64,000 bases of DNA from Mycobacterium adipatum (GTDB lineage Bacteria; Actinomycetota; Actinomycetes; Mycobacteriales; Mycobacteriaceae). The translations under genes were made by a program, and so were the position numbers. The notes below the pieces were generated by a model. The model was not told where the DNA came from, did no database searches, and saw only the letters and a program-made list of their open reading frames with translations. Positions 38,958-47,339 of this stretch are shown in pieces (the stretch's first letter is position 1; each line of letters begins with the position of its first letter). The DNA is taken from the NCBI RefSeq assembly GCF_001644575.1, contig NZ_CP015597.1, forward strand, positions 62,001-126,000, written 5' to 3'.

Positions 38958-39670
38958 GCGGCGACCGCTCCGTCGTAGAAGGTGCACAGCTTTCGGATCG
39001 CGCGTTGGGCGCGGCGTTCGACGGCGCTGACGTTGGCGCCCAAGACGCGGGCTGCGGTGGAGGGGCTGAAGACGTCGGAGGTGAGGTAGAGGGCACGAAG
39101 GGTGTCGTGCTCCAAGGCGGTGATGATGCGTCGGTCGCGGGCCTGCTGCAGCAGGGTGACGGTGTGGTCGTAGTCGGTGCCCAGATCGGCCCGGTCCAGG
39201 ACGATGGAGTGAGGGTCCACGCGCACGGCGACGGCCGGCGACTCGGTGGCGGGTCGGGCTTTGAGGACGCGCTTGAGGGTCTGACCGTAGAGGTAGCGCG
39301 AGTTGAGCAGCTGAGGGTCGGCTGCGGTGCGGATGATCTCGAAGAAGATGCGCAGGGTGTCGTTGTCGCGGGCGTCGCGGTCGCTGGAGCGGTACCCGTC
39401 GGGGTCGGCCATGTCGGCGATGCGGCGCAGCGGATGGCGCATGAGCACTGCGGCCATCAGGAGGGCGTGGCGGTCGCCGGTGCGGGCGTAGCGGGCGATC
39501 TGGGGCAGTGCGGTGGAGGCGGTCTCCAGGTGCGCGCAGATGGCGGCCGGTGAGGACGGGGGCTGCTTGTGCAGTGATTGGACGAGGGTCACTGACGGGG
39601 TGAGGTCGCCGCGGCTCGGCCGGGTGAGGAGGCGGTGGGCCTGCTCGGCGAGGTGGTCCCAGGTGTTCAT
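38954..39670 (-). CDS. Sigma-factor-like or HTH regulator
   Basis: A 238-aa protein. The C-terminus, 'ALEHDTLRALYLTSDVFSPSTAARVLGANVSAVERRAQRAIRKL' in outline, has the helix-turn-helix spacing of sigma region 4: a length of acidic helix, 'STAARVLG', and a recognition helix. The N-terminal part is helical. AAGGA lies five bases before the ATG at 39670. It is coupled to the cutinase-like gene, which it may control, and faces the T4SS operon across a repeat-rich intergenic region. A true sigma factor is not proven since region 2 is unclear. Confidence 0.5.
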   Translation of the reverse strand: MNTWDHLAEQAHRLLTRPSRGDLTPSVTLVQSLHKQPPSSPAAICAHLETASTALPQIARYARTGDRHALLMAAVLMRHPLRRIADMADPDGYRSSDRDARDNDTLRIFFEIIRTAADPQLLNSRYLYGQTLKRVLKARPATESPAVAVRVDPHSIVLDRADLGTDYDHTVTLLQQARDRRIITALEHDTLRALYLTSDVFSPSTAARVLGANVSAVERRAQRAIRKLCTFYDGAVAA

Positions 39671-39991
39671 CGAATTCCTTGGCGTCGCGGGTAGGTGACG
39701 CGTTCATGGAATCCGCGGAGGTTGTTGCGGAGGTTTGCACAGCGGTTGCCTGAGAGGTTGCCAACCGTCCCCAACAGGTGTGATCTGGATCACTCTTGGG
39801 TGCAATGTGCTGGGGATTTGGGGTTGACAAGCGGGTTGTCAGGAAAGTGGTGTGCGCGGCTTACTGGACGTTGCTGCGCATTGCTGGAGATGCCCAGTCG
39901 GTGCGGCGTGAAGTCGGTGGAATCGCACGTGAGGACGCGCTAGTGCGGTACGTGCGGGTGCGGGAGGTATTCGCCCAGGTCGTGTGCGCCG

Positions 39992-40163
39992 CATATGCGG
40001 TGATGCGGTCGGCGAATAGTTGTCGAGCTAAATGCACTAGGGGTGTCGCTCGGGATCCCTCTACGCAAGCTCCGAGATCCCGAGCGTAATCCCCTTGTCA
40101 AGCATCTAGCGAACATATGCGGCGCATACGCGCGTATGCGTTATCAATTCGTTACATATGCGG
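39992..40163 (+). repeat. Three CATATGCGG direct repeats
   Basis: Copies at 39992-40000, 40114-40122 and 40155-40163. The first is extended to the palindrome CCGCATATGCGG. Confidence 0.6.
40123..40140. repeat. Perfect 18-base palindrome
   Basis: CGCATACGCGCGTATGCG, directly after the second CATATGCGG copy. Likely a dimeric protein-binding site. Confidence 0.6.
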
Positions 40164-40242
40164 TTGTCGGGATTTCGGGGTCGCAGGGGTCATAAGGGGC
40201 TGCTCGAACACCACCGACCCGAGAGGCCCGCCCGTGGAGCCC

Positions 40243-40443
40243 ATGGCCCAGCCGATCCGCCGCACCGCCGGCGGCGTCCGCGCATACTCCCATCACCTGC
40301 GCAACCTCATGAGCCAGCTCGCGGCCGACCCGCTCAACGAACAAAAGTCGATCGCCCTGGTGACCCACATCGTTGAACGCCGGGAATCCGCAGCGCAGCT
40401 ACTCGAAGAACTGCAGTCGCAGACCTTGGGGATCTCGTGCTGA
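40243..40443 (+). CDS. Small first gene of the T4SS operon
   Basis: A 66-aa charged, helical protein, MAQPIRRTAGGVRAYSHHLR..., with ATG 40243 (GTG 40234 is an alternative). Its end overlaps the tcpC-like gene. It has no membrane segment. From position it could regulate or accompany the transfer operon. Confidence 0.45.
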   Translation: MAQPIRRTAGGVRAYSHHLRNLMSQLAADPLNEQKSIALVTHIVERRESAAQLLEELQSQTLGISC

Positions 40444-41453
40444 GCCGCCCCCTGCAGAGGTTCCTCGACGGCGTGTTCCTGCGCATCAGCGGCGGCGACG
40501 CGATCCGCGCCGACGAGATCCGCACCCGCGCGACAGGCGCCTTCCTGGTGTTCATCATGGCGAGCTACATACCGCTCATCGCTGCGGTCGTCCTGCTGGT
40601 GATCAACCGGCCCCAGCCAGTTGACGAAGCTGCTCAGAGCGACCAGATGTCCGCCGTCGAGGCGTACGCCACACACTTCGTCGACACCTACCTCAAAGAC
40701 CCCTCCAACAGCGCGGCAATCAAACAGTTCTACGACGGTGAAGTCCCCGCGTCGGCGCTACCGGCAGGCGGTCGGGCACTGCGCGCATCCTCGGCGCTCC
40801 CCGGCGTCTTTCTTGACGGATTTCAGACCTATTCGGTGGTCGTCGACGCCGAGATTCCGAAGGCGGCGAACTCCGCGTCAATGGTCTTCATCAGGCTGCA
40901 GGTCGACATCTCTGCGGACCCGAAGAACCGATTCAAAGCGTTCACACTTCCGCACGCCCGACCGGACCGCCCTTCGGGTGTTCCCGTCGAGCTGGCAACG
41001 ACCACATTGGTCGCCGAGGACCGACCGGTTTTCAAGACGGTTTACGGCTTTCTCAGCGCCATGTTGACCGGCCAGGGTGACCTCGCCCCGTACGTGGCAG
41101 CAGGCTCCAGTTTGACCGCCGCGCAGCCGCCTCGTTTCACCACGATGGCAATCGAGCGTGTGCAGACCAACTCCGACCTCGCCAACGCCCAAGACGTCCC
41201 GCCCAAAGCGGACGGAATCGAGGTCACTGTCCGCGCGGTGATGCAGACCGCGAGCGGCGTACTCATGCCCATGGATTTCCCGCTCGTCATGTCCGTCGCG
41301 GGCGGTCATTGGCAGGTCGATCGGATCAACGATGCGCCAAGCATCGTCACGCCCAATGACCCGGGGTCAACGCCGCCCCAGACCACCAACCCAACCACCA
41401 CGACAACCACACCACCACCGATGTACTCCAGCAACACTCCGGAAGGGAGTTAG
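40437..41453 (+). CDS. TcpC/VirB8-like conjugation protein
   Basis: A 338-aa membrane protein: short cytoplasmic part, one membrane segment (about residues 33-57), then two NTF2-like outer domains ('AVEAYATHFVDTYLKDPSNS...' and 'VYGFLSAMLTGQGDL...'), and a Thr/Pro-rich end. This is the plan of TcpC of Gram-positive conjugation systems, a VirB8 analogue linking ATPases to the channel. It overlaps the preceding small gene. Next in line are further membrane parts, TcpE and the VirB4-like ATPase, the usual order. Confidence 0.65.
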   Translation: MLSRPLQRFLDGVFLRISGGDAIRADEIRTRATGAFLVFIMASYIPLIAAVVLLVINRPQPVDEAAQSDQMSAVEAYATHFVDTYLKDPSNSAAIKQFYDGEVPASALPAGGRALRASSALPGVFLDGFQTYSVVVDAEIPKAANSASMVFIRLQVDISADPKNRFKAFTLPHARPDRPSGVPVELATTTLVAEDRPVFKTVYGFLSAMLTGQGDLAPYVAAGSSLTAAQPPRFTTMAIERVQTNSDLANAQDVPPKADGIEVTVRAVMQTASGVLMPMDFPLVMSVAGGHWQVDRINDAPSIVTPNDPGSTPPQTTNPTTTTTTPPPMYSSNTPEGS

Positions 41454-41456
41454 AAC

Positions 41457-41777
41457 GTGATCACCACCCTCGCACCACTGGTCCTCGACAGCGCCGCCGC
41501 CGGCACCACCGCCGCCCAGGTCACCTACATGGCCGCACCGATCTGGGACATCGGCGCCAACATCAAGAACCAGGGCATCACCTTCGCGGTGTACCTGCTC
41601 ATCGGAGGCACCGCGCTCGTGTCGGCCGGCTACTACTTCATCGGCCGCAACAAAACCGCCGCACTGAAGACCCTCGCGGTCGGCGTAGTGCTCATCGGAC
41701 TGGTCGGTTCACTGCCCGCGCTTGGTGTGGTCTCCAAAGACACCATCGGCGGACTGACCAACAGCGGAACCAGGTAG
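41457..41777 (+). CDS. Small T4SS membrane protein
   Basis: A 106-aa protein from GTG 41457 with a GGAAGGGA ribosome site. Hydrophobic segments at about residues 42-62 and 70-88 are separated by 'IGRNKTAALKT'. Size, two membrane passes and place between TcpC and TcpE suggest a VirB2/TcpD-like part, but no sequence signature settles this. Confidence 0.5.
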   Translation: MITTLAPLVLDSAAAGTTAAQVTYMAAPIWDIGANIKNQGITFAVYLLIGGTALVSAGYYFIGRNKTAALKTLAVGVVLIGLVGSLPALGVVSKDTIGGLTNSGTR

Positions 41778-41790
41778 GGCCACGGCGCCG

Positions 41791-42306
41791 ATGTTCGTCG
41801 CCAAGTGGTACACGCGAGCCAGCCGGGTTCGCATCGTCATCGCCAAGTTCGATGGCCGATGGAAGCTTCCCGGCGGGCCGTACCCAATTCCCGAACTGGT
41901 CGCACTCGTCGTGGGAATCATGCTGACGCTGTTCCTGCTGCCGCGTCTCGGCCAACCGGTGATCACCGGTGTCGTCGGCATCTCGGTAACCGCCATCGCC
42001 GTCGGCGCGATGCGCAAGATGCCCTACTCACCGGTGCCCTTCGGCACCCGTGCGCACCGCATCGCGCGCCTGTACACCAGCCCGGTCAGCGTCAGCACCG
42101 GCGATGAATCCCACGCGGTGAACACCGTGTCGACCGTGCGCCCGCAGATCGAAGTGCTCGACATGGCGACAGAGCACGCCCCCGCCTACGCATCGAGTCC
42201 GCACCGCCCGTCGTCACCGTCGTTCACTCCGGCCACCGACACCGACGAATGGTCGGACATGTTCGGCGGTCAGCAGCGCAGCGCTGCAGCGGACCTCTTC
42301 GGCTGA
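41791..42306 (+). CDS. TcpE-like conjugation protein
   Basis: A 171-aa protein: 'YTRASRVRIVIAKFDGRWKLPGGPY', then two membrane segments (about residues 32-50 and 55-73), then 'MRKMPYSPVPFGTRAHRIAR', which matches the TcpE family layout. The C-terminal 75 residues are polar and disordered. It sits 14 bases after the small membrane gene and 25 before the VirB4-like ATPase. Confidence 0.6.
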   Translation: MFVAKWYTRASRVRIVIAKFDGRWKLPGGPYPIPELVALVVGIMLTLFLLPRLGQPVITGVVGISVTAIAVGAMRKMPYSPVPFGTRAHRIARLYTSPVSVSTGDESHAVNTVSTVRPQIEVLDMATEHAPAYASSPHRPSSPSFTPATDTDEWSDMFGGQQRSAAADLFG

Positions 42307-42331
42307 TCCCCCACCATTCAAGGACTCATTG

Positions 42332-44833
42332 ATGGCCAACCAGCTCGACCAGAACCTACAGCCCACCGTGTCGATCTTCGGCAACCTGCGCCGCCTGCAT
42401 GACGGATCCATATGGGCCGACTACCGGATCACCGGACTGCCCTACGGCTACACCAGCGATCAGCGCAAGTACGACACCCTCGTTCACCACAAGAACCTGT
42501 TCCGCGCACTGCCGAACAATGCGGTGATCTCGGGGCTGATCGCAGCCATGAACCCCGACGAGATCCTGGCGCGCGCCATCGCCGGTACCGACGTCAACGC
42601 GATGCCCATGTGGCGCGAGGAGTGCGAGGGCAAGCACGACTTCTTCTCCTCGGCGGTGCGGCCCACCGAACGCATCTTCACAGTGTCGTTCCCCGTCGTG
42701 GACTCCGATGTCGTCACCGACCTGACCGGGCTGGGCACCGCGGGTCGCCGCTCCCGAGAGCGCGACCGCGCCGAGATGGCCAAGGCTGCCGATCTCGCCG
42801 CGTCGATGGTGTCGCGCTTGCCGTCGGTGTTCGGGTTCGAGCCCATGACCCCCTCGCAGATGGTGTGGCTGTGGAACCACGCCCTCTCCCGCGGCGGCGC
42901 ACCGGAAGTGTTTCCCACCTCCATCCCGTCGAACGTGTCCTCGCCCGCGGGTGCGTTCTCGATGGCCGAGTTCGACGAGGGGGAACGCCGAAGCGAAGGC
43001 AAGCGGTGGCGACCCAGCAGCTTCGCGCCGCTGGTGAAGATCACCCAGCCCGGCCGCATCGGCGCCACTGAATCGTGGCAGACGCTGCTGGCGATCGAAG
43101 CGCTCCCCTTAGAGGGGCTTCAGTTTCCCGGCTCGGAGTTCTTCACGATCGCCGACCGGGTGGCTGACTTCGATATCGACTGGGCGGTGCGGATCAGCAA
43201 GACGCCGCGCGAACAGGCGATCTCACGCAACACCAAGAACCTTCGCAAGCTCACCGAGCAGGTCGATGAACGCGACAGCGAGATTTCCTTCGCGCAAAAC
43301 ACGCTCCACGAACAGGTGCTGCTACTCAGCGAGTACAACGGCCACCTGGAAAGCAACGACGACGAGATCGAGGTGTCGTTGTGCCCGATCTTCTCCGTCG
43401 CCGGAACCACCCGAGCCATCTGCGAAGACGGCGCCCTCAAACTGGTCCAGGCCTTCGAGCGCAACCGCATCAAGGTGGTCGCGCCCCTAGGCGGTCAACG
43501 CGAGCTGTGGGCGGCGATGAACCCCGGCGGCACCAGCATGCGCGCCGTCGCGGACTTCTCGCACGTGACGATCAGCGAGTACGCCGCGGCCAGCGTGCCG
43601 TGCGCCACCAACGACGTCGGCGACGTCCGAGGTCCGATCTTCGCGCTGAACCTGTCCGGCCGGCGCAATCAGCCGGTACACCTCGAATGGTTCCGCGAAG
43701 CCTCCCGCGATGCATCGCCGTCGGTCGCCTTCGCTGGCGAACTCGGCGCCGGCAAGACGTGGGCGATCGTGACACTGCTGTTCCATCTCGTCGACATCGG
43801 TGGGCAGTACCTGGCGATCGACCGCACCGATCAAGGGGAGTACGCGGCGCCGACCAGAACGCTGCCCAACTCCGTGGTCGTCGACATGATGCGGCCGCAG
43901 TGGTCGATGGATCCGCTGCGGATCTTCCCGTCAGACATCGGCGTCGACAAGGCCGTCGACCTGCTCACGCCGCTGTTCGGCTGCACCGCCGACTCGCCGC
44001 AGGGGCTGACCCTCGGCGAGTTGCTCCGCCCCGAACTCGGGGTGCGATCCATTCCCGACATGCTGGCCGTCCTGCAGCGCGGTATGGACACCGGCGGCAT
44101 GCCCGACGGCAAAAAGGCGTTGCCGGCGGGCTGGGCCGAACTGCACCGGCACCTGGACTACTGGTCGCGCAAGCGCTACGCCGCGGCCCTGATGGACCCC
44201 AACCTGCCGCCGCTGAACCTCAACGCCGAGGGCATCGTCATCCGCACTAACCGCGTGGAAGTGCCGACCGCCGAAGAGGTGGCCAGTGGTGACCCGATCG
44301 ACCCGAGCAAGGTGTTCGGCCGTGCCATCTACGGGTTGTCCACCGAGATCGGCCGGCAGGCGTTCGGCTCCAACCGTCGCCGCATGGGCGCCGTCGTCAT
44401 GGACGAGGCCTACCACGTGACCTCGACCCCACGCGGGCTCGCCAGCGTCACCCGCATCGTTCGTGACGGCCGCAAGGACAACACCGCCCTGATCCTGGGC
44501 AGCCACGACCCGGTGTCCGACTACCCCGCCGGCACCGCGCTCGATCTGATCCCGATCCGCATCGTCATGCGCCACCGCGACGAGTCGTTGGCCAAACGCT
44601 CCTTGAAGTGGCTGGGCATCGACCCGGACAAAAACCCGCACATCGTCACCGACCTCACCAAGAACACCGCCCCAAAAGGCAGCAACAACAAGGTGATCCC
44701 CGGCCGAGAAGGCGAGGGCTACCTGCGTGACGCGCGCGGCGCCATCGGCCGAATCAAGGTTCTCGGCCCGTCCTCGCAGATGCGCCGGGAGGCGATGAGC
44801 ACCACTCCCCCAGAGCAGTCCGACGTCGCATAA
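42332..44833 (+). CDS. VirB4/TcpF-like conjugation ATPase
   Basis: An 833-aa ATPase. ATG 42332 has AAGGA upstream. An N-terminal domain of about 440 residues is followed by the motor domain: Walker A 'AFAGELGAGKTWAIV' (about residue 468 on), 'YLAIDRTDQGEYA', and a Walker B-like 'MGAVVMDEAYHVTS'. A later 'DLIPIRIVMRHRDESLAKRSLKWLG' completes a VirB4-type C-terminus. It powers assembly or substrate transfer in the T4SS. No key residue appears missing. Confidence 0.85.
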   Translation: MANQLDQNLQPTVSIFGNLRRLHDGSIWADYRITGLPYGYTSDQRKYDTLVHHKNLFRALPNNAVISGLIAAMNPDEILARAIAGTDVNAMPMWREECEGKHDFFSSAVRPTERIFTVSFPVVDSDVVTDLTGLGTAGRRSRERDRAEMAKAADLAASMVSRLPSVFGFEPMTPSQMVWLWNHALSRGGAPEVFPTSIPSNVSSPAGAFSMAEFDEGERRSEGKRWRPSSFAPLVKITQPGRIGATESWQTLLAIEALPLEGLQFPGSEFFTIADRVADFDIDWAVRISKTPREQAISRNTKNLRKLTEQVDERDSEISFAQNTLHEQVLLLSEYNGHLESNDDEIEVSLCPIFSVAGTTRAICEDGALKLVQAFERNRIKVVAPLGGQRELWAAMNPGGTSMRAVADFSHVTISEYAAASVPCATNDVGDVRGPIFALNLSGRRNQPVHLEWFREASRDASPSVAFAGELGAGKTWAIVTLLFHLVDIGGQYLAIDRTDQGEYAAPTRTLPNSVVVDMMRPQWSMDPLRIFPSDIGVDKAVDLLTPLFGCTADSPQGLTLGELLRPELGVRSIPDMLAVLQRGMDTGGMPDGKKALPAGWAELHRHLDYWSRKRYAAALMDPNLPPLNLNAEGIVIRTNRVEVPTAEEVASGDPIDPSKVFGRAIYGLSTEIGRQAFGSNRRRMGAVVMDEAYHVTSTPRGLASVTRIVRDGRKDNTALILGSHDPVSDYPAGTALDLIPIRIVMRHRDESLAKRSLKWLGIDPDKNPHIVTDLTKNTAPKGSNNKVIPGREGEGYLRDARGAIGRIKVLGPSSQMRREAMSTTPPEQSDVA

Positions 44834-44853
44834 CCGAGAACGGGGCCACCGAC

Positions 44854-45477
44854 ATGATCGACCACCACCAAGACGCCCGCGCCGTGATCGCCGCCGGCCG
44901 CCGGCGGCTCCTCGTGGCGGCACTCATCGCGCTGGCCGCCGCTGCCGCGCTGGTGGTCACCACCGGGCCGACATCGACCCCGCAGGCCGACCCCGTGTGC
45001 CTGAGGGTCGGTTCGGGGCCGGTGACCAACGGCAAGACGGTGATCGCCGCCGGTGTGGCGATGAATGTCCCCGAAGAGGGCATCGTCGCCGGACTGACCG
45101 CGGCGATGGCCGAAACTCACCTGCTCAACCTCGCCAACCCCCACGTCCCGGACTCGCTGGCCACCACCCAAGACGGCCTCGTCCTCGACCGTCAGTCCGT
45201 GGGAATCCTGCAGCAGGGCGCCACCTGGGGAAGCGCCGAGGAACGGATGTCGCCCGCGTCGGCGGCCAAGCGCTTCTACAGCGCGATGATCTCCGTCGAC
45301 GGCTGGGAGACGATGCCGGCCAGCGAGCTGGCCGGCCTGGTGCAGCGCTCGGCCTGGACTGACGGCTACATCGACGACGAACCCGCAGCCCGCCGGTTCT
45401 ACCGCGACCACATCGACGACGTGCGGGTGTTGCGCTGCGGCGACAGAGGCGCTGCCCTCGTGGGGGCGCCTTCGTGA
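44854..45477 (+). CDS. Membrane-anchored lysozyme-like hydrolase (module A alone)
   Basis: A 207-aa protein with one N-terminal membrane segment (about residues 18-37) and an outer domain 'GPVTNGKTVIAAGVAMNVPEEG' ... 'TAAMAETHLLNLANPHVPDSL' ... 'SVGILQQG' ... 'LVQRSAWTDGYIDDEP'. Glu87 takes the place of the catalytic Glu of lytic transglycosylase-like folds. The same module makes up the N-terminal half of the protein at 47340. It would open peptidoglycan for the T4SS. It overlaps the next gene by four bases. Confidence 0.65.
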   Translation: MIDHHQDARAVIAAGRRRLLVAALIALAAAAALVVTTGPTSTPQADPVCLRVGSGPVTNGKTVIAAGVAMNVPEEGIVAGLTAAMAETHLLNLANPHVPDSLATTQDGLVLDRQSVGILQQGATWGSAEERMSPASAAKRFYSAMISVDGWETMPASELAGLVQRSAWTDGYIDDEPAARRFYRDHIDDVRVLRCGDRGAALVGAPS

Positions 45478-47327
45478 TGACCCTCAGCAGGCTCGCCGAC
45501 CCCGACCGGCTCGACAACGCCCACCGGTGGATCCGGGGCTGGACCCCGGCAGCGCCACTGCGGTGGTGCGGCCGACACCGTTCGATCACCGCCGCCCTCG
45601 CCGGCGCCCTGGCGCTGCTGATCATCGGAACCGCCACGGCGTGGGCCGATCCGGGCACCGGCAACAGCAGCGACGCCGGCAATCTGCTCATTTCCTGGAT
45701 GGGCATCAAGGACTCCGACGGAGTGCCGGTGGCCAAGTACACCCTCACCCTCAACGAGGGCGGCTGGGACGACCCCGCCTCGACGATGTTCGCCAAGGTC
45801 GCCTCCATCTCCTACGAGATCTATCTGTGCATCACCGCCACGGCGCTCTGGCTGATCAAGTTCGTTCTGGACTTCCAGTGGATGAGCCTGTTCACCATCC
45901 CGTTTCAGACCATCGGGCGTGGCGTCACCGATGCCATGGACCGGTTCGGGCTTGCCGCGACCGCGTTGGCGGTACTCGCGATCGTCGTCGTGTGCACTGT
46001 GCTGGTCGGCCGGACCGCCAAGGCGTTCTCCAACATCGCCATGGGCATGCTCATGATCGGTGTCGCCGCAACGATTTTCGCTAACCCGCTCAGTGAACTC
46101 GTCGGCCCGGACGGGCTGCTGGCCAAAGGCCGCGATACCGGACTCGAAATTGCCACCTCCGTGTCCGACGGCTCCCTGAGCAAGCAGGGCGATGGCGCCA
46201 ACATCGACCAAATGGTCTCGCGGCTGGCCGACCGTTTCCTGCGCTCTCCGACGCAGATGATCAACTTCGGCACCGTCGCCGACTCGATCTCGCGCAAATG
46301 CCGCGAAGCCTGGTCTGCCGGCATCAACAACGAACGCGGCGACAAGCTCAAAGACGACATCAAGGGGTGCGATTCCGACAAGGGCGAAGCGATGCACCAG
46401 AAGTCGATGGGCAACCCCGCCGCGATCATGGTGCCCCTGAGCATCTGTGGGCTGCTCGCCGCCTTCCTGGTCGCGTTCGCCTGCTACTTCGTCTGGCACG
46501 TGGTCAAAGCTGCCGTGCAAGCCATGCTCTACGCCGCGCTGGCTCCACCGGCGTTCGCGATCGGTGTGATCCCTGGCGGCCCGCAGACATTCGCCTGGAA
46601 AACCGTCCTGGACTGCGCGATGGCCTACGCCGCCATGGTTATTTACACCGCAGCTTTCGGCGCCTACAACGTGATCCTCGATCAGGTCTTCAAGGAATCC
46701 ACTAACGCCATCCAATCGCTGTTTATGACCGCGCTGGTCCTGGCGTTCGGATTCGCGGTGTTCGGGCCACTGCGGCGCATGTTCGACCGTCAACGCGACA
46801 CGATGGCCGCCCGACTCGGCGGTGGCGGCGCGATGGGCGGTCGTGGTCGCGGCTTCATGCACAAGGCCGCCGACATGTCGCGCATCCGCCAGGAACTCGG
46901 CGACCAATTCGGTTGGGGCCGTGGAGGGCGTGGCGGCTCCTCCCAGCGTGACCCCGGAAGGATCGAGCCCGAAACTGACTCGTCGAGCAGCTCCGGAGGG
47001 GGCGGAGACGGCGGCGGCGGCGCGGGCCCCGACGGCGGCGGCCCTTCGGACCCGGTTTCGGTCGGCGACCCCGCCTCCGGTGCCCCCGACACGAGCGGAT
47101 CCGGAGCGGCGGGCGCAAGCTCGGACGCCGAAGCCACCGGCGACACCGGGAGACGTCGCGCACCCGAGCCGCAGCCCGCCGGCGCATCCGAGGACCGCAG
47201 CCGTGCCCGCGACACCCTCGACGCCGCGGTCCGGATCTACCGCGCCAGCCGCGGCGATGTCGGGGGCGCAGGTGGTGGTTCCGGTGCTGCAGGGCCCGGC
47301 CGGCACGCCCTGTCTGAGGCAGCCTGA
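45474..47327 (+). CDS. Polytopic T4SS membrane protein (VirB6-like)
   Basis: A 617-aa protein starting at GTG 45474 or ATG 45477. It has a hydrophobic start ending 'TATAWADPG' (signal-like), then about six further membrane segments ('AATALAVLAIVVVCTVLV', 'IMVPLSICGLLAAFLVAF', 'YAAMVIYTAAFGAYNVIL', 'LVLAFGFAVFGPL'), a basic loop, and a long Gly/Ser/Asp-rich disordered tail from about residue 450. This is the layout of VirB6/TcpH-type channel proteins. Position between two cell-wall hydrolase genes supports a channel role. Confidence 0.65.
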   Translation: MMTLSRLADPDRLDNAHRWIRGWTPAAPLRWCGRHRSITAALAGALALLIIGTATAWADPGTGNSSDAGNLLISWMGIKDSDGVPVAKYTLTLNEGGWDDPASTMFAKVASISYEIYLCITATALWLIKFVLDFQWMSLFTIPFQTIGRGVTDAMDRFGLAATALAVLAIVVVCTVLVGRTAKAFSNIAMGMLMIGVAATIFANPLSELVGPDGLLAKGRDTGLEIATSVSDGSLSKQGDGANIDQMVSRLADRFLRSPTQMINFGTVADSISRKCREAWSAGINNERGDKLKDDIKGCDSDKGEAMHQKSMGNPAAIMVPLSICGLLAAFLVAFACYFVWHVVKAAVQAMLYAALAPPAFAIGVIPGGPQTFAWKTVLDCAMAYAAMVIYTAAFGAYNVILDQVFKESTNAIQSLFMTALVLAFGFAVFGPLRRMFDRQRDTMAARLGGGGAMGGRGRGFMHKAADMSRIRQELGDQFGWGRGGRGGSSQRDPGRIEPETDSSSSSGGGGDGGGGAGPDGGGPSDPVSVGDPASGAPDTSGSGAAGASSDAEATGDTGRRRAPEPQPAGASEDRSRARDTLDAAVRIYRASRGDVGGAGGGSGAAGPGRHALSEAA

Positions 47328-47339
47328 CAGGCCGCGCGG

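Larger units (their letters stand above)
39671..40242. other. Repeat-rich intergenic region before the T4SS operon
   Basis: A 572-base region between divergent operons. It contains: CGGTTG (39743-39748) with CAACCG (39762-39767); GTGAT-CTGG-ATCAC (39780-39793); a perfect TTGACA (39824-39829) overlapping TGACAA-GCGGG-TTGTCA (39825-39841); three copies of CATATGCGG (39992, 40114, 40155); and an 18-base palindrome (40123-40140). A weak frame at 39796-40089 is not convincing. This is a good place for the T4SS promoter and possibly an origin of transfer. Confidence 0.5.

Noticed and set aside
39796..40089. Plus-strand frame of 97 aa with repeated 'VVCAAY'
   Set aside because: No ribosome site, overlaps the regulatory repeats, and composition changes near the end; probably non-coding.
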